NCBI RefSeq assembly: GCF_001625655.1
Contig: NZ_AUYB01000024.1
Coordinates: 1 to 64,000 of the forward strand
Length of the DNA: 64,000 nucleotides
Direction: 5' to 3'
Origin: Pseudoalteromonas luteoviolacea DSM 6061
GTDB taxonomy: Bacteria; Pseudomonadota; Gammaproteobacteria; Enterobacterales; Alteromonadaceae
The first letter of the stretch is position 1. Every line of letters begins with the position of its first letter. Below the pieces are notes generated by a model. It saw only the letters and a program-made list of their open reading frames with translations. It was not told the DNA's origin and searched no databases. A program made the position numbers and the translations under genes. Of this stretch, positions 19,037-29,287 are shown piece by piece.

Positions 19037-20845
19037 GTGCAATTAAAACAATCACTTTTATTTTTTAAAACGGCTGCCGTCGGTTCTGCTTTAGTTATCA
19101 TGATAGTCAGCTGGGTTATGTATGTTCAATTGCAGCAAACTCGGGAGCTAAACGACCGTCTTTTTACGTTACAGACACAAATACAGCGTTTGCTAGATCA
19201 GGAAGAGCGCTTTCTTATTGAACGTCAGCGGGAGAGCTTAAAGTCAATTGAAGAGCATCGGTTTGCGTATAAAGACAGCTTTAGCCAGTTGTTAAACATG
19301 TTGGTTTCGCAACAAAGGAACCTTGATCTGCTATTCAAGCTGGACGAAGAGGTAAAACGCTTTACCCTTAAGTATGAACAGCTCGCATCAATGCAGGCGC
19401 TGTTGGGCTACGATAAAAGTGAAGGAGTATACGGTAATTTTCGTCGCCAAGCTCATGCACTTCAGGATATTGCTAAAATAGCCAATCATCCAGATCTAGA
19501 GATTTTGATCCTAGAGCTTAGACGCAGAGAAAAAGACTTTTTACTTCGGCTAGACCCAAATTATTTGTTAATGCACAGCGAGCTACTCAATAAGACTAGG
19601 GCGCTGATTTCGGTGCAGTTTCCTGATAAGTCTACACAGTTGTTATCTACGTTAAACCAATATGAGCAGGGCTTTAATACTTATATTAACGTCTTAAAAC
19701 GTCAAGGGTTGGATCATAGCCAAGGTGTCAGGGCTGAACTACATCAATTAAAATTGTCTATCCGAGATCATTTTGAGGTTGTGTCAAAACAGTTGTTTAA
19801 TCAGTCGCTAGAAAAAAAACAGCAATTAGTGTTGGCTTGTTTGGCTATCATTGTATTTATTAGCTGCTGTAGTTTGCTCCTTTTATTTGTGCTCAATGGC
19901 CGTATTTCTGATCATATTATTTCGATTAGCCGTGTTCTAAAAAAAGTTGCTCAGTATGAAGACTTTTCATTGCGAGTGGATCTAAAAGGGGAAGATGAGA
20001 TTGCGCAGATAGCCCATTATCTGGATGACCTACTGGCATTTATAGAGACTCTACTGGATAGGTTAACTGCTGCACAACAAAGGTTAATAGAAGAAGCAAA
20101 GATGGCGAGTTTGGGAAATATGGTGAGTGGGTTTGCTCATGAACTTAACACGCCTTTGGGCGTTGCTATTACCAGTCAGTCGTTATTGAAAGAGCAAGTA
20201 GAAACCTTGAAGAAAGACCTGGAGTCAGGGCAATTACAAAAGCATACGCTGACTAACCTAATTAGCGAAGCTGAAACAGCACTGTACTTATTGGAGAATA
20301 ATTTACACAGAACTGCCTCCTTAATAAATGATTTTAAAAAGGTCTCTGTTCAACAAGAGTATGACGACATTCAAGAGTTCAACTTAAAAACTCTAGTTGA
20401 GGGCGTATTTGATTGTTATCAGCATGAGCTACAAGCGCCAAACTATCATGTTGAATTAGAGATCCCCGAAGGGTTAATGCTGAGTAGTTACCCGAATGTA
20501 TTCGTTCAAATACTGACATATAGCCTGAACAACAGCATTCAGCATGGCAAATGTGAAGACAAACCCTTAAATATTGTCGTTTCTGCTTTGGTAGTGAATG
20601 ACTATATTCACGTGTATATCAAAGACGATGGCAATGGCATTGATAAAGAGCTACTGCCAGTTATCTTTGAACCCTTTATTACAACGCAAAGAAACCAAGG
20701 CGGGATCGGGCTTGGGCTCAGTATTATTTATAATTTAGTGACGCAAAAGCTTAAAGGGGAAGTCAAAATACAAAGCCCCGCACATGGCGGGGCTTGCTTA
20801 CATATTATTTTGGCGAATACGCCATTTAAGCTTGAGGAGCACTAG
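19037..20845 (+). CDS. Orphan sensor histidine kinase
   Basis: A 602-residue membrane-bound kinase with a GTG start. It has a transmembrane helix at about 10-30, a long helical periplasmic sensor region (about 31-260), a second helix at about 262-284, a HAMP-like linker and a coiled coil. The HisKA phosphoacceptor is H368 in GFAHELNTPLG, and the C-terminal ATPase domain carries DDGNGID and GGIGLGLSI. The HAHELNTPLG style of H-box is that of four-helix-bundle sensor kinases. No response regulator gene is adjacent, so its partner is unknown. Its TAG stop shares the CTAG tetramer with the convergent DUF885 gene. Confidence 0.9.
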   Translation: MQLKQSLLFFKTAAVGSALVIMIVSWVMYVQLQQTRELNDRLFTLQTQIQRLLDQEERFLIERQRESLKSIEEHRFAYKDSFSQLLNMLVSQQRNLDLLFKLDEEVKRFTLKYEQLASMQALLGYDKSEGVYGNFRRQAHALQDIAKIANHPDLEILILELRRREKDFLLRLDPNYLLMHSELLNKTRALISVQFPDKSTQLLSTLNQYEQGFNTYINVLKRQGLDHSQGVRAELHQLKLSIRDHFEVVSKQLFNQSLEKKQQLVLACLAIIVFISCCSLLLLFVLNGRISDHIISISRVLKKVAQYEDFSLRVDLKGEDEIAQIAHYLDDLLAFIETLLDRLTAAQQRLIEEAKMASLGNMVSGFAHELNTPLGVAITSQSLLKEQVETLKKDLESGQLQKHTLTNLISEAETALYLLENNLHRTASLINDFKKVSVQQEYDDIQEFNLKTLVEGVFDCYQHELQAPNYHVELEIPEGLMLSSYPNVFVQILTYSLNNSIQHGKCEDKPLNIVVSALVVNDYIHVYIKDDGNGIDKELLPVIFEPFITTQRNQGGIGLGLSIIYNLVTQKLKGEVKIQSPAHGGACLHIILANTPFKLEEH

Positions 20846-22671
20846 CCTTGTTTGCTTGCAACCCACTCATCCACGAATTGCTCTAGTACATTTAGTGGTA
20901 CCGGACCGTTCTTTAGCACGACGTCATGGAATTCGCGAATATCGAACTTGTTTCCAAGTTCTTTCTTCGCGTCTTCACGTAGCTCAATGATCTTGTTCAT
21001 ACCAATCTTATACGCTGTCGCTTGACTTGGCATTACGATATGGCGCTCAACCATTTTAACTGCGTCAGACTTCGCATTAGGCGTGTTGTTTACATAGTAA
21101 TCAATACCTTCTTGGCGAGTCCATTTCATCGCATGAATACCTGTGTCTACAACCAGACGACAAGCACGCCATAGTTCCATTGCTAAGCGACCAAAATCAG
21201 AATAAGGGTCTTCATACAAGCCCATTTCTTTTGGCACTAATTCTGAATATAGCCCCCAACCTTCTACATAGGCAGTGTAACGACCAAACTTACGGAATTT
21301 AGGCATGTTTTCTAGCTCTTGCGCAATCGCAATTTGCATGTGGTGACCAGGAATACCTTCATGGTAAGCAAGTGCTTCCATTTGGTATGTTGGCATTGCT
21401 TCCATGTCATATAAGTTTGCGTAATAAACACCTGGACGAGAACCATCTGGAGAAGGTTGTTGATAGAAAGCTTTACCAGCAGCTTTCTCTCGGAATGCTT
21501 CAACACGTTTAACAATCATGTCTGCTTTTGGCTTTACAATAAATAGCTCGTCAAGGCGAGACTTCATATTGTCTATCATCGCTGTTGCATCAGCTAAGTA
21601 TTTTGCTTTGCCTTCTTCTGTATTTGGCAAATAAAATTGCTTGTCGTCACGCATGAACTGCATAAAGGCTTTTAGATCACCCTTGAAGCCTACTTTCTCT
21701 TTGATTTCACGCATTTCGTCATGAATACGCGCGACTTCTTGAAGACCAATTTTATGAATTTCTTGCGCAGTTAAATCAGTAGTCGTAGTGCGTTTCAGTG
21801 CGTTGTTAAAGAACTTGTCGCCGTCTTTGAACTTCCATACGCCATCTCTGCTGTCTGCGCGCTTCTCTAGCTTGTGCAAATAGTTGATCAGCTTGCTATA
21901 AGCTGGCTTTACAGCTGATGTTAGAGAGGAAGTAACTTCGCTGATAAGCGCGTCTTTCTCATTTTGCGCGATCTCTAGTTTATTAACTTTGCGTTTGAAG
22001 TCTGCAAGAATCGCTGAATCATCACCAGCAACGAATGGTGCACCTTTGATGATATTTTTGCTTGATTCAATCACGTGAGGGAATACAAATTTAGGTGCGA
22101 TTATGCCCTTATCAGCGCGAGTTTCTAACCCTTCAATTAGCTGATCAAATAGTTTAGGTACACCGTTTAAGCGTGAAATGTATGCTTTTGCATCTTTTAC
22201 ATCAGTGATCTGGTGTTGGTTGATAAGAAATGCAGGTACCATAGAGTGTGTACCATACATTTGATTTACAGGGTAAGAATAGTGACGCCACTGGAAATCA
22301 GCAATGGTGTTTTCAAGGCTTTGCTTGAATAGGTCGTAGCTTACTTGCGTGTTGGCATCTAGCTTGCTGCGGTCAATTGCATTGATAGCTACTAAATCTT
22401 TTTTAGTTAGGGCAAGGTCTTCCAACTCTCTTTCTTCAGATTGGTCATCCCATTTGTCATAGTCAGTCTTAATACCAAGGTAAGTTTGATAAATTGGACT
22501 GCGCATCACGCTTCTGTTGAATGATTCTTCAAACAGAGCATTGGCTTTTTCTACTTCACTTTGAACAACTTGCTGAACCGCTGAAACTGGTTTTGGTTGT
22601 TCAGCTGTTTGTTGACAGCCTGCAAGCAATATTGCAGATATTGCTGTAGCGACAATGGTAAGTTTACGCAT
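20842..22671 (-). CDS. DUF885 family lipoprotein, putative metallopeptidase
   Basis: A 609-residue secreted protein with a signal peptide ending in a LLAGC lipobox (C19). The DUF885 core carries a zinc-peptidase-like motif HEGIPGHH at residues 437-444, followed by AYVEGWGLYSE, which supplies a likely third ligand. Such proteins are thought to be M32-like or gluzincin-type peptidases of the periplasm, but substrates are not established. The gene is monocistronic. Its stop overlaps that of the sensor kinase within a CTAG palindrome, and no terminator hairpin is visible there. Confidence 0.88.
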   Translation of the reverse strand: MRKLTIVATAISAILLAGCQQTAEQPKPVSAVQQVVQSEVEKANALFEESFNRSVMRSPIYQTYLGIKTDYDKWDDQSEERELEDLALTKKDLVAINAIDRSKLDANTQVSYDLFKQSLENTIADFQWRHYSYPVNQMYGTHSMVPAFLINQHQITDVKDAKAYISRLNGVPKLFDQLIEGLETRADKGIIAPKFVFPHVIESSKNIIKGAPFVAGDDSAILADFKRKVNKLEIAQNEKDALISEVTSSLTSAVKPAYSKLINYLHKLEKRADSRDGVWKFKDGDKFFNNALKRTTTTDLTAQEIHKIGLQEVARIHDEMREIKEKVGFKGDLKAFMQFMRDDKQFYLPNTEEGKAKYLADATAMIDNMKSRLDELFIVKPKADMIVKRVEAFREKAAGKAFYQQPSPDGSRPGVYYANLYDMEAMPTYQMEALAYHEGIPGHHMQIAIAQELENMPKFRKFGRYTAYVEGWGLYSELVPKEMGLYEDPYSDFGRLAMELWRACRLVVDTGIHAMKWTRQEGIDYYVNNTPNAKSDAVKMVERHIVMPSQATAYKIGMNKIIELREDAKKELGNKFDIREFHDVVLKNGPVPLNVLEQFVDEWVASKQG

Positions 22672-22833
22672 GGTTTACCCTTTTTATTTTCTGTATTAAG
22701 AGGTTATCTTTTATTAATATTGAGACTCATGTGCTCAGTGTAGGCCATTATATGAGATGCGACGAATCATCAACATGATTGTGAGACCAATAAAAAACTG
22801 ATTATTGTATAAATCGCTTTAATGTACCTTAAA

Positions 22834-23970
22834 TTAAACGAACAATTCTAGCAGGTCATTTAAATATCTATGCCCTTTATTTGTTACAAACCATGAATCA
22901 CCCTGATCTTCTATTAACCCTGACTCAATGGCTTTGTGAAGTTGGTTTTCTATTTCCTTCAATGTAAGTCCTGTATAGTCCACAAATGCTTGCTTAGAAG
23001 TCGCTTCCAACAGTCTAAATGTATTCATAAAGAACTCAAAAGGTCTATCTTGTGGCTCAACATGCCAACTATCGTAGAGGTAAGGCTTGGTTAAATCCAT
23101 ATAGCCTCTGGGATGTTTAACTTTGACGGTACGCAATATTTTATTTTGTGTTGGCAATGTGATTTTGCCATGTGCACCACAACCAATACCTAGATAGTCA
23201 CCAAAACGCCAGTAATTAAGATTGTGTTTACATTGATAGTTGGTCTTTGCATAACCAGAAATTTCATATTGGAAATATCCATGTTCTTTCAATAATGCTT
23301 GCCCAGCTTCTTGAATGGCCCAGAGAGTTTCATCTTCTGGTAACTTAGGTGGCTTGGAAGCAAATTGTGTATTGGGCTCTATCGTCAATTGGTACCATGA
23401 AAGATGAGGTGGGTTGAGCTCTATAACACGCTTTAAATCACTCATCGCATCATCTAATGACTGATTGGGCAAACCGTGCATTAAATCCATATTGAAGCTG
23501 TTTAAGCCAGCATCATGTGCTTCTGCTGCTGCATTAATGGCCTCTTTTTCACCATGGATACGCCCTAATGCCTTAAGCTTGTCGGTTTGCAAGCTTTGTA
23601 CGCCAATTGAAATTCGATTTATACCAGCAGCGACGTAATGTTTGAAGCGATCGCTTTCTACGGTTCCTGGGTTCGCTTCTAGAGTTATCTCTATATCATC
23701 TTCAAACCCAATTAAAGCTTCGATTTGCTGTAAAAGGTAAATATAAGCGTCACCAGAGAGCAAGCTTGGTGTGCCTCCTCCGACAAAAATACTACGCAGT
23801 TTTCGCCCTTGTACCAAATGTAAATCTGCTTTGAGATCGTCCAATAAGTGCTGAATATATTCTTGCTCTGGGATTGTGCCTTTTTGGCTGTGGCTATTGA
23901 AATCACAATATGGACATTTTTGCACGCACCATGGTACGTGCACATATAAACTTAAAGGAGGGAGGTTCAC
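22834..23970 (-). CDS. hemW: Heme chaperone HemW (radical SAM)
   Basis: A radical SAM protein that binds heme and inserts it into respiratory enzymes; it is often misnamed coproporphyrinogen oxidase. It has 378 residues. The cluster motif is C15-x3-C19-x2-C22 followed by D and F; HemW has Phe where true HemN has a fourth Cys. The C-terminal HemN-like domain ([14 protein letters not shown] onward) is present. The start overlaps the rdgB stop by four bases, so the two are coupled, as in the conserved rdgB-hemW pair. Confidence 0.94.
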   Translation of the reverse strand: MNLPPLSLYVHVPWCVQKCPYCDFNSHSQKGTIPEQEYIQHLLDDLKADLHLVQGRKLRSIFVGGGTPSLLSGDAYIYLLQQIEALIGFEDDIEITLEANPGTVESDRFKHYVAAGINRISIGVQSLQTDKLKALGRIHGEKEAINAAAEAHDAGLNSFNMDLMHGLPNQSLDDAMSDLKRVIELNPPHLSWYQLTIEPNTQFASKPPKLPEDETLWAIQEAGQALLKEHGYFQYEISGYAKTNYQCKHNLNYWRFGDYLGIGCGAHGKITLPTQNKILRTVKVKHPRGYMDLTKPYLYDSWHVEPQDRPFEFFMNTFRLLEATSKQAFVDYTGLTLKEIENQLHKAIESGLIEDQGDSWFVTNKGHRYLNDLLELFV

Positions 23971-24560
23971 GGTTTGCTCTTAAAGTGGGTCAATAATTGT
24001 TGCAAAGCTTGCCCTCTATGGCTAATCGCATTCTTTTCCTGTTTGGTTAGCTCTGCGGCCATGCGCTTGAGTGATTTGACCCAAAATACAGGATCATAGC
24101 CGAAGCCTTGCTCACCATGTTGCTCTCGCGCAATTTCCCCTTCCCAGCTTGCCTGACAAATAATAGGAGTTGGGTCATTAGCATGTCGCATATATACGAG
24201 TACACACCAAAAACGAGCGCTACGTAAATCACTGTCACCTAAGTCGGCAAGTAATTTATTTATATTGTCTTGATCTGACGCGTTGGCACCTGCATAGCGT
24301 GCTGAATAAACACCGGGTGCACCTTGCAAGCCGTCCACTTCTAAACCTGAATCATCAGCGATAGCTGGGAGTCCGGTTACTTTGGCTGCATGGCGCGCTT
24401 TGATTATCGCGTTTTCTACGAAAGTAGTACCAGTTTCATCTACATCAGAGACATTAAATTGGCTTTGAGGCAGTACTTCAATATTAAGCGACTCGAGCAT
24501 AGAGCCTAGCTCTTTGACCTTGCCTTGATTGCCGGTGGCAAGCACGATTTGATTTGTCAT
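23967..24560 (-). CDS. rdgB: XTP/dITP pyrophosphatase RdgB
   Basis: A Ham1-family house-cleaning enzyme that hydrolyses dITP, XTP and ITP to monophosphates and so keeps deaminated purines out of DNA. It has 197 residues. The substrate-binding N-terminus [12 protein letters not shown], the [12 protein letters not shown] motif and GFGYDPVFW are intact. It lies between the DUF4426 gene (five bases upstream) and hemW. Confidence 0.96.
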   Translation of the reverse strand: MTNQIVLATGNQGKVKELGSMLESLNIEVLPQSQFNVSDVDETGTTFVENAIIKARHAAKVTGLPAIADDSGLEVDGLQGAPGVYSARYAGANASDQDNINKLLADLGDSDLRSARFWCVLVYMRHANDPTPIICQASWEGEIAREQHGEQGFGYDPVFWVKSLKRMAAELTKQEKNAISHRGQALQQLLTHFKSKP

Positions 24561-24565
24561 ATTAC

Positions 24566-25000
24566 TTAATCTATATAAAACTTTTGTTGAAACTGTAAAA
24601 CTTGCAGTTTATCGCCTTGTTTTATTTGTATATCAAAGCGGTAAACATCTTCATTGTAATAGTTGAGTTGTGCGAGGTAATAAACAGCATCACCTTCAAC
24701 TACTTGTTTGAATTTTAAGTCTTGCTTATTGCCAAGCAAATTCTTGGCTACACCTGTTATCTGCACTTGTTGTGCTGTTTTGACAGTGTCCTTGGCTAAC
24801 ACAGAAATATTTATCAGTGCTTTATTATCTTCTCGAACAACACCATAGGCTTTTGCCACCGTTGGTTGGATAAATGTGGAAGGAAATGCAATATAATGCA
24901 CTTCCCAATTACCCAGCACTTTAAATTGCCCGCCAGACTCTGTATTGGCGCTAGCCAAGCTAGTAAACAGCGTTAAAATCATGATTAAAAGTAATCTCAT
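24566..25000 (-). CDS. DUF4426 periplasmic protein
   Basis: A 144-residue protein with a cleavable signal peptide (about 1-18, ending SLASA). The mature part is beta-rich. The segments [17 protein letters not shown] and the repeated beta strands match DUF4426, a family found in Vibrio, Shewanella and Pseudoalteromonas at this same position between yggT and rdgB. The function is unknown. Spacing to yggT (19 bp) and rdgB (5 bp) indicates one operon. Confidence 0.85.
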   Translation of the reverse strand: MRLLLIMILTLFTSLASANTESGGQFKVLGNWEVHYIAFPSTFIQPTVAKAYGVVREDNKALINISVLAKDTVKTAQQVQITGVAKNLLGNKQDLKFKQVVEGDAVYYLAQLNYYNEDVYRFDIQIKQGDKLQVLQFQQKFYID

Positions 25001-25019
25001 GGTTTATACTCCCATCAAA

Positions 25020-25553
25020 TTAGTGCAAGAAGTCCATGACGAGTCTTTGTAAAAACATCATGCCAATCAGTACCACCATTATAGACAAGTCTAGTCCACC
25101 AAGTGGTGGAATCACTTTGCGGATTGGTCTTAGAAGAGGTTCTGTTAATTGCTCGAATACGGCTGCAACAGGGTTATACCCTTGTACGACCCAGCTCAGC
25201 AATGCACGTATAACTAAGATCCAAAATACTAAGCTAAACGCTTCTTTAAGTGCGGTTAATAAGCCTCCCAATGCAACACCCGCTGCGTCCCAGTAGCCTC
25301 CAAACGCCATCATTAGAACTGAAACCTTGGCACAAGCGACAATATATGCAAGCACCAAAGAAGCCATATCAAATCCACCAAACCCAGGGACGATTTTACG
25401 AAGTGGATTAATTGCAAAAGAGGTCGCTTTGACAATTGCTTGGCTAAGCGGGTTGTAAAAGTCGACTCGTGCCCACTGCATCCAAAAACGCAAGAGGACG
25501 ACCATCAAAAATAAATTGAATAGTGTTTCAATTAAAAAATGCATTGCACTCAT
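25020..25553 (-). CDS. yggT: YggT family membrane protein
   Basis: A 177-residue integral membrane protein with two YggT repeats. Each contains a helix, then a short amphipathic segment with an N-P-x3-P/R-x-I/V-P motif (NPLRKIVPGFGG at about 51-62, and LLRPIRKVIPPLGG in the second half), then another helix. YggT proteins have been linked to osmotic and ion homeostasis, without a defined mechanism. The gene lies between proC and DUF4426, in the usual order yggS-proC-yggT. Confidence 0.92.
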   Translation of the reverse strand: MSAMHFLIETLFNLFLMVVLLRFWMQWARVDFYNPLSQAIVKATSFAINPLRKIVPGFGGFDMASLVLAYIVACAKVSVLMMAFGGYWDAAGVALGGLLTALKEAFSLVFWILVIRALLSWVVQGYNPVAAVFEQLTEPLLRPIRKVIPPLGGLDLSIMVVLIGMMFLQRLVMDFLH

Positions 25554-25562
25554 GACAGTTCC

Positions 25563-26384
25563 TTAAATTTGTTTTTCCATTTCCTGTGCGCGGGCGATAC
25601 ATGCGTCCATCGCACCGGCAATTGTTTCAGGCAATTGGTTACTTTTCATAAATTCGATGGCAGCATGTGTTGTGCCGCCCTTAGAAGTGACATTAGCACG
25701 CAACAGTTCGAGACTAATTTCACTTTGAGATACGGCCATTTGAGCGGCACCTAATGCGGTTTGTTGGACCAATTGTCTGGCTGTTTGCTCGTCAAATCCC
25801 AATGCTTTTGCCTTTTCTTCAATGGATTGCATGAATAAGAAAAAGTACGCTGGAGAGGAGCCTGTTACCGCTATAATATCGTTAATTTGAGACTCTTCAC
25901 TTAGCCAAGTTGTTACTCCTGTGGCACTGAAAACCTTATCGATAAACGTTTGCTCGTCAATATTTATATCTTGGCTAAATAGTCCCGACACACCCAGCCC
26001 GACGAGTGATGGTGTATTTGGCATACACCTCACTACTTTCGTCTCGTTGTTAAGCATTTCTTTAAGTCGAGAAACGGTAATACCAGCCGCTACGGATACG
26101 ATAACTTTGTTGCTCAGATCTAGTTTGTGTTGTTCAAAAGTTGCACATAAATCTGCCATCATTTGTGGCTTGACCGACAAAACGATGATATCAGCTGCGT
26201 CAATGGCGCTGATATTATCACTCGTAGTTTTAACACCAAAGTCAGCACTTACTTTGGCTAGCTTTTCAGGGTTGCGGTTAGTGGCAATGATATCCTGTGC
26301 CGCAAATCCATTTTTCAACATGCCACCGATAATGGCATAACTCATATTACCGGTGCCGATAAATGCAATTGTTTTATTAGACAT
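25563..26384 (-). CDS. proC: Pyrroline-5-carboxylate reductase
   Basis: ProC reduces pyrroline-5-carboxylate to proline with NAD(P)H, the last step of proline synthesis. It has 273 residues. The Rossmann motif FIGTGNMSYAIIGG lies at the N-terminus, and the C-terminal signature (RANVTSKGGTTHAAIEFM) contains the conserved substrate-loop Thr-Ser-x-Gly-Gly-Thr-Thr. It lies between yggS and yggT. The yggS-proC link is widespread and fits the PLP and amino-acid roles of YggS. Confidence 0.96.
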   Translation of the reverse strand: MSNKTIAFIGTGNMSYAIIGGMLKNGFAAQDIIATNRNPEKLAKVSADFGVKTTSDNISAIDAADIIVLSVKPQMMADLCATFEQHKLDLSNKVIVSVAAGITVSRLKEMLNNETKVVRCMPNTPSLVGLGVSGLFSQDINIDEQTFIDKVFSATGVTTWLSEESQINDIIAVTGSSPAYFFLFMQSIEEKAKALGFDEQTARQLVQQTALGAAQMAVSQSEISLELLRANVTSKGGTTHAAIEFMKSNQLPETIAGAMDACIARAQEMEKQI

Positions 26385-26400
26385 GTGTTATTGGTGCCTT

Positions 26401-27084
26401 TTATTGTCTTTGACCAAAAATATCCGTACCAATGCGGACCATAGTGGCGCCAGCCGCAATTGCGGGCTCTAAGTCACCACTCATCCCCATTGAAAGAGTA
26501 TCTATCTGAGGATATTGGGCCTGTAGTTTATCAAAGCAATCTTTCATTTGCTGAAAATATTCTAGTTGTTGTTGAGGGTCATCTGTCTTAGCAGTTATAG
26601 TCATTAGGCCTCGTAAATTTAATTGCCTTGATTCTTGAATAAATTCAGCGAGTTCTTCTAGCTCTGAAGGCAGGCAACCCGATTTGTTGTCATCTCCACT
26701 GATATTTACCTGGATCAAGATATTGAGCGGCTTTAAATTGGTTGGCCTTTGTTCATTGAGCCTTCTCGCAATTTTGAGTCTATCAACACTTTGCACCCAA
26801 CTAAAATGCTCAGCGATATGGCGTGATTTATTGGACTGGATAGGGCCAATAAAATGCCACTCAATGTCTTGATGTTGTTTAAAATGAGAGACTTTATCTA
26901 CCGCCTCTTGAACATAAGATTCACCAAATAAGCGCTGACCTGCATCATAAGCTTGTTGAACAAGCTCGATTGGTTTGGTCTTTGAAACCGCAAGAAGTTG
27001 AACAGGGTCAGTTTTATGACTATTTTGTTCAGCTTTTGCGATGCGATCATAGGCGTTATTTAGCCGTTCTGCTATTGTAACCAT
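26401..27084 (-). CDS. yggS: PLP homeostasis protein YggS
   Basis: A PLP-binding alanine-racemase-fold protein that maintains pyridoxal phosphate balance. The PLP lysine lies in LLAVSKTKP; the GESYVQEAVDK, WHFIGPIQSNK and MGMSGDLEPAIAAG motifs are intact. I chose ATG 27084 (227 residues), whose first residues align with E. coli YggS. An ATG at 27111 would come within two bases of the divergent pilT start. The gene begins the yggS-proC-yggT-DUF4426-rdgB-hemW operon, whose promoter must overlap the pilT 5' region. Confidence 0.94.
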   Translation of the reverse strand: MVTIAERLNNAYDRIAKAEQNSHKTDPVQLLAVSKTKPIELVQQAYDAGQRLFGESYVQEAVDKVSHFKQHQDIEWHFIGPIQSNKSRHIAEHFSWVQSVDRLKIARRLNEQRPTNLKPLNILIQVNISGDDNKSGCLPSELEELAEFIQESRQLNLRGLMTITAKTDDPQQQLEYFQQMKDCFDKLQAQYPQIDTLSMGMSGDLEPAIAAGATMVRIGTDIFGQRQ

Positions 27085-27113
27085 ATTATTATTTGCTCGT
27101 TGTGGAGTCATAG

Positions 27114-28160
27114 ATGGATATTACTGAATTATTAGCCTTTAGTGTGCAACATAAAGCGTCGGATTTACACCTGTCTTCGGAGGTTTCACCAATGATCCGT
27201 GTAGACGGAGACGTTCGCCGCATAAACATTCCCGCTTTGGAAGCGAAGGATGTAAATAGCTTAATATACGATATTATGAATGATAACCAGCGCAAGGACT
27301 ATGAGCAAAACCTTGAGGTGGATTTTTCTTTTGAAGTGCCAAATTTAGCTAGATTCCGTGTCAACGCTTTCAATACTAGTAGAGGACCTGCTGCGGTATT
27401 TCGTACTATCCCAAGCCAAGTGTTAACCCTCGAAGAGCTGGGAGCACCTGATATTTTTAAGCAAATTGCAGAAAACCCGCGAGGCTTAGTGCTGGTAACC
27501 GGCCCAACAGGCCCTGGTAAGTCTACCACATTAGCTGCGATGGTAGATTACATCAATAGTACCAAGCACCATCATGTTTTGACTATTGAAGACCCAATAG
27601 AGTTTGTGCATCAAAATCAATTGAGTTTAGTGAATCAGCGTGAAGTACATAGAGATACTCACAGCTTCAGTGCAGCACTTCGTAGTGCGTTACGTGAAGA
27701 TCCGGATGTGATCCTAGTGGGTGAATTGCGTGACCTAGAAACGATTCGATTAGCGATGACAGCAGCGGAAACCGGTCACCTTGTTTTTGGTACTTTGCAT
27801 ACGACCTCCGCACCAAAGACCATCGACCGTATTATTGATGTCTTCCCTGGAGAAGAAAAAGATATGGTGCGCTCTATGTTATCAGAGTCATTACAAGCCG
27901 TTATTTCACAAACCTTGGTTAAGAAGGTTGGAGGTGGCCGAGTGGCTGCACATGAAATTATGCTCGGGATCCCGGCGATTCGTAACTTAATCCGTGAAGA
28001 CAAAATCGCACAAATGTATTCAGCTATTCAAACGGGCGCGCTGCACGGTATGCAAACGATGGATCAGTGCCTAATGAATTTAGTTAATCACGGGCTTATC
28101 ACGACGCAAGACGCATATCAAAAAGCGCATGACAAAAACCAGTTTGGTAGTGGGTATTAA
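27114..28160 (+). CDS. pilT: Type IV pilus retraction ATPase PilT
   Basis: The hexameric ATPase that powers pilus retraction, twitching motility and DNA uptake. It has 348 residues. The order is an N-terminal PAS-like domain, Walker A GPTGPGKS at 130-137, the Asp box with HVLTIEDPIEF, Walker B (DPDVILVGELRD) and the His box (TGHLVFGTLHT). The C-terminal AIRNLIREDK region carries the AIRNLIRE retraction motif. The Walker A position usually Ser or Thr is P134 here. GGAG precedes the start. pilU follows two bases later. Confidence 0.96.
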   Translation: MDITELLAFSVQHKASDLHLSSEVSPMIRVDGDVRRINIPALEAKDVNSLIYDIMNDNQRKDYEQNLEVDFSFEVPNLARFRVNAFNTSRGPAAVFRTIPSQVLTLEELGAPDIFKQIAENPRGLVLVTGPTGPGKSTTLAAMVDYINSTKHHHVLTIEDPIEFVHQNQLSLVNQREVHRDTHSFSAALRSALREDPDVILVGELRDLETIRLAMTAAETGHLVFGTLHTTSAPKTIDRIIDVFPGEEKDMVRSMLSESLQAVISQTLVKKVGGGRVAAHEIMLGIPAIRNLIREDKIAQMYSAIQTGALHGMQTMDQCLMNLVNHGLITTQDAYQKAHDKNQFGSGY

Positions 28161-28162
28161 TT

Positions 28163-29287
28163 ATGGCATTACGAGATTACATGCAGCTTATGGTGGATAA
28201 GGAAGCCTCTGATTTATTTGTTTCCTCAGGTCTTGCCGTAAGTGCGAAAGTGGATGGCGAGCTGCGTGCTTTGGATGACGAAGTACTCGACAAAGAAGCT
28301 TCTTTGGCGATGGTTGAGTCGGCAATGACTGACGCTCAGAAGCAGCAATTCCACCAAGAAAAAGAGTGTAACTTTGCGGTCGCAAATGATGTAGGGCGTT
28401 TTCGTGTTTCTGCTTTTTGGCAACGGGACTGCGCTGGCATGGTTATTCGCCGTATTGTTACCGATATCCCCGACGTAACACAATTAGGCCTGCCTTCCGT
28501 TTTAACTGATGTGATTATGTCCAAGCGCGGTCTGGTGCTGTTTGTTGGTGGAACTGGCACCGGTAAATCAACTTCACTTGCAGCATTACTTGGCTATCGC
28601 AATCGTAATCAACGTGGGCATATTTTAACGATTGAAGATCCCATCGAATTCGTGCATGAACACCGTAAGAGCATTATTACTCAACGTGAAGTAGGCCTAG
28701 ACACTGAGAGCTTTGAAGCCGCGTTAAAAAGTTCATTGAGGCAAGCGCCTGATGTTATTTTAATCGGTGAGATCAGATCTCAAGAAACAATGGAATATGC
28801 GCTGAGCTTTGCTGAAACAGGACACCTTTGTGTCGCAACGCTACATGCGAACAATGCCAACCAAGCCATTGACCGCATTATGCATTTAGTGCCTAAAGAG
28901 AAGCATGACAAACTTAAGTATGATTTAGCACTAAATTTACGTGCTATCGTGGCGCAGCAACTGGTGCCAAATTCTAAAGGGGAGGGCAGGGTTGCAGCGA
29001 TAGAAATTCTGTTGAATTCTCCGATGGTAGCGGAATTGATTAAAAAGGGGGACATAGGCTCTATTAAGGAAACTATGGCGAAGTCCAAAGAAATGGGGAT
29101 GCAGACATTCGATCAAGCGCTATTTGAATTATATAAGAATCAGCGAATTAACTACGCAGATGCGCTACATCATGCCGACTCACCTAACGATCTGCGGTTA
29201 ATGATTAAGCTGCAAAACAATGAGCAAAAAGGAGCTGGCTTTTTACAAGGGGTCACCATTGATGGATTGGAAGGCAAGAAAAACTAA
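28163..29287 (+). CDS. pilU: PilT-like ATPase PilU
   Basis: A PilT paralogue that works with PilT in pilus retraction under load. It has 374 residues. Walker A is GGTGTGKS at 129-136. The HILTIEDPIEFVHEH Asp box, Walker B (APDVILIGEIR) and the TGHLCVATLHA His box are present. It has a longer C-terminal tail than PilT. It is directly coupled to pilT, and its 3' end overlaps the start of the next gene by 26 bases. Confidence 0.95.
   Translation: MALRDYMQLMVDKEASDLFVSSGLAVSAKVDGELRALDDEVLDKEASLAMVESAMTDAQKQQFHQEKECNFAVANDVGRFRVSAFWQRDCAGMVIRRIVTDIPDVTQLGLPSVLTDVIMSKRGLVLFVGGTGTGKSTSLAALLGYRNRNQRGHILTIEDPIEFVHEHRKSIITQREVGLDTESFEAALKSSLRQAPDVILIGEIRSQETMEYALSFAETGHLCVATLHANNANQAIDRIMHLVPKEKHDKLKYDLALNLRAIVAQQLVPNSKGEGRVAAIEILLNSPMVAELIKKGDIGSIKETMAKSKEMGMQTFDQALFELYKNQRINYADALHHADSPNDLRLMIKLQNNEQKGAGFLQGVTIDGLEGKKN

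Noticed and set aside
27500..28800. pilT and pilU similarity as a recent tandem duplication
   Set aside because: The two proteins are clearly diverged, each with its own family motifs; this is the ancient paralogous pair found in many genera.
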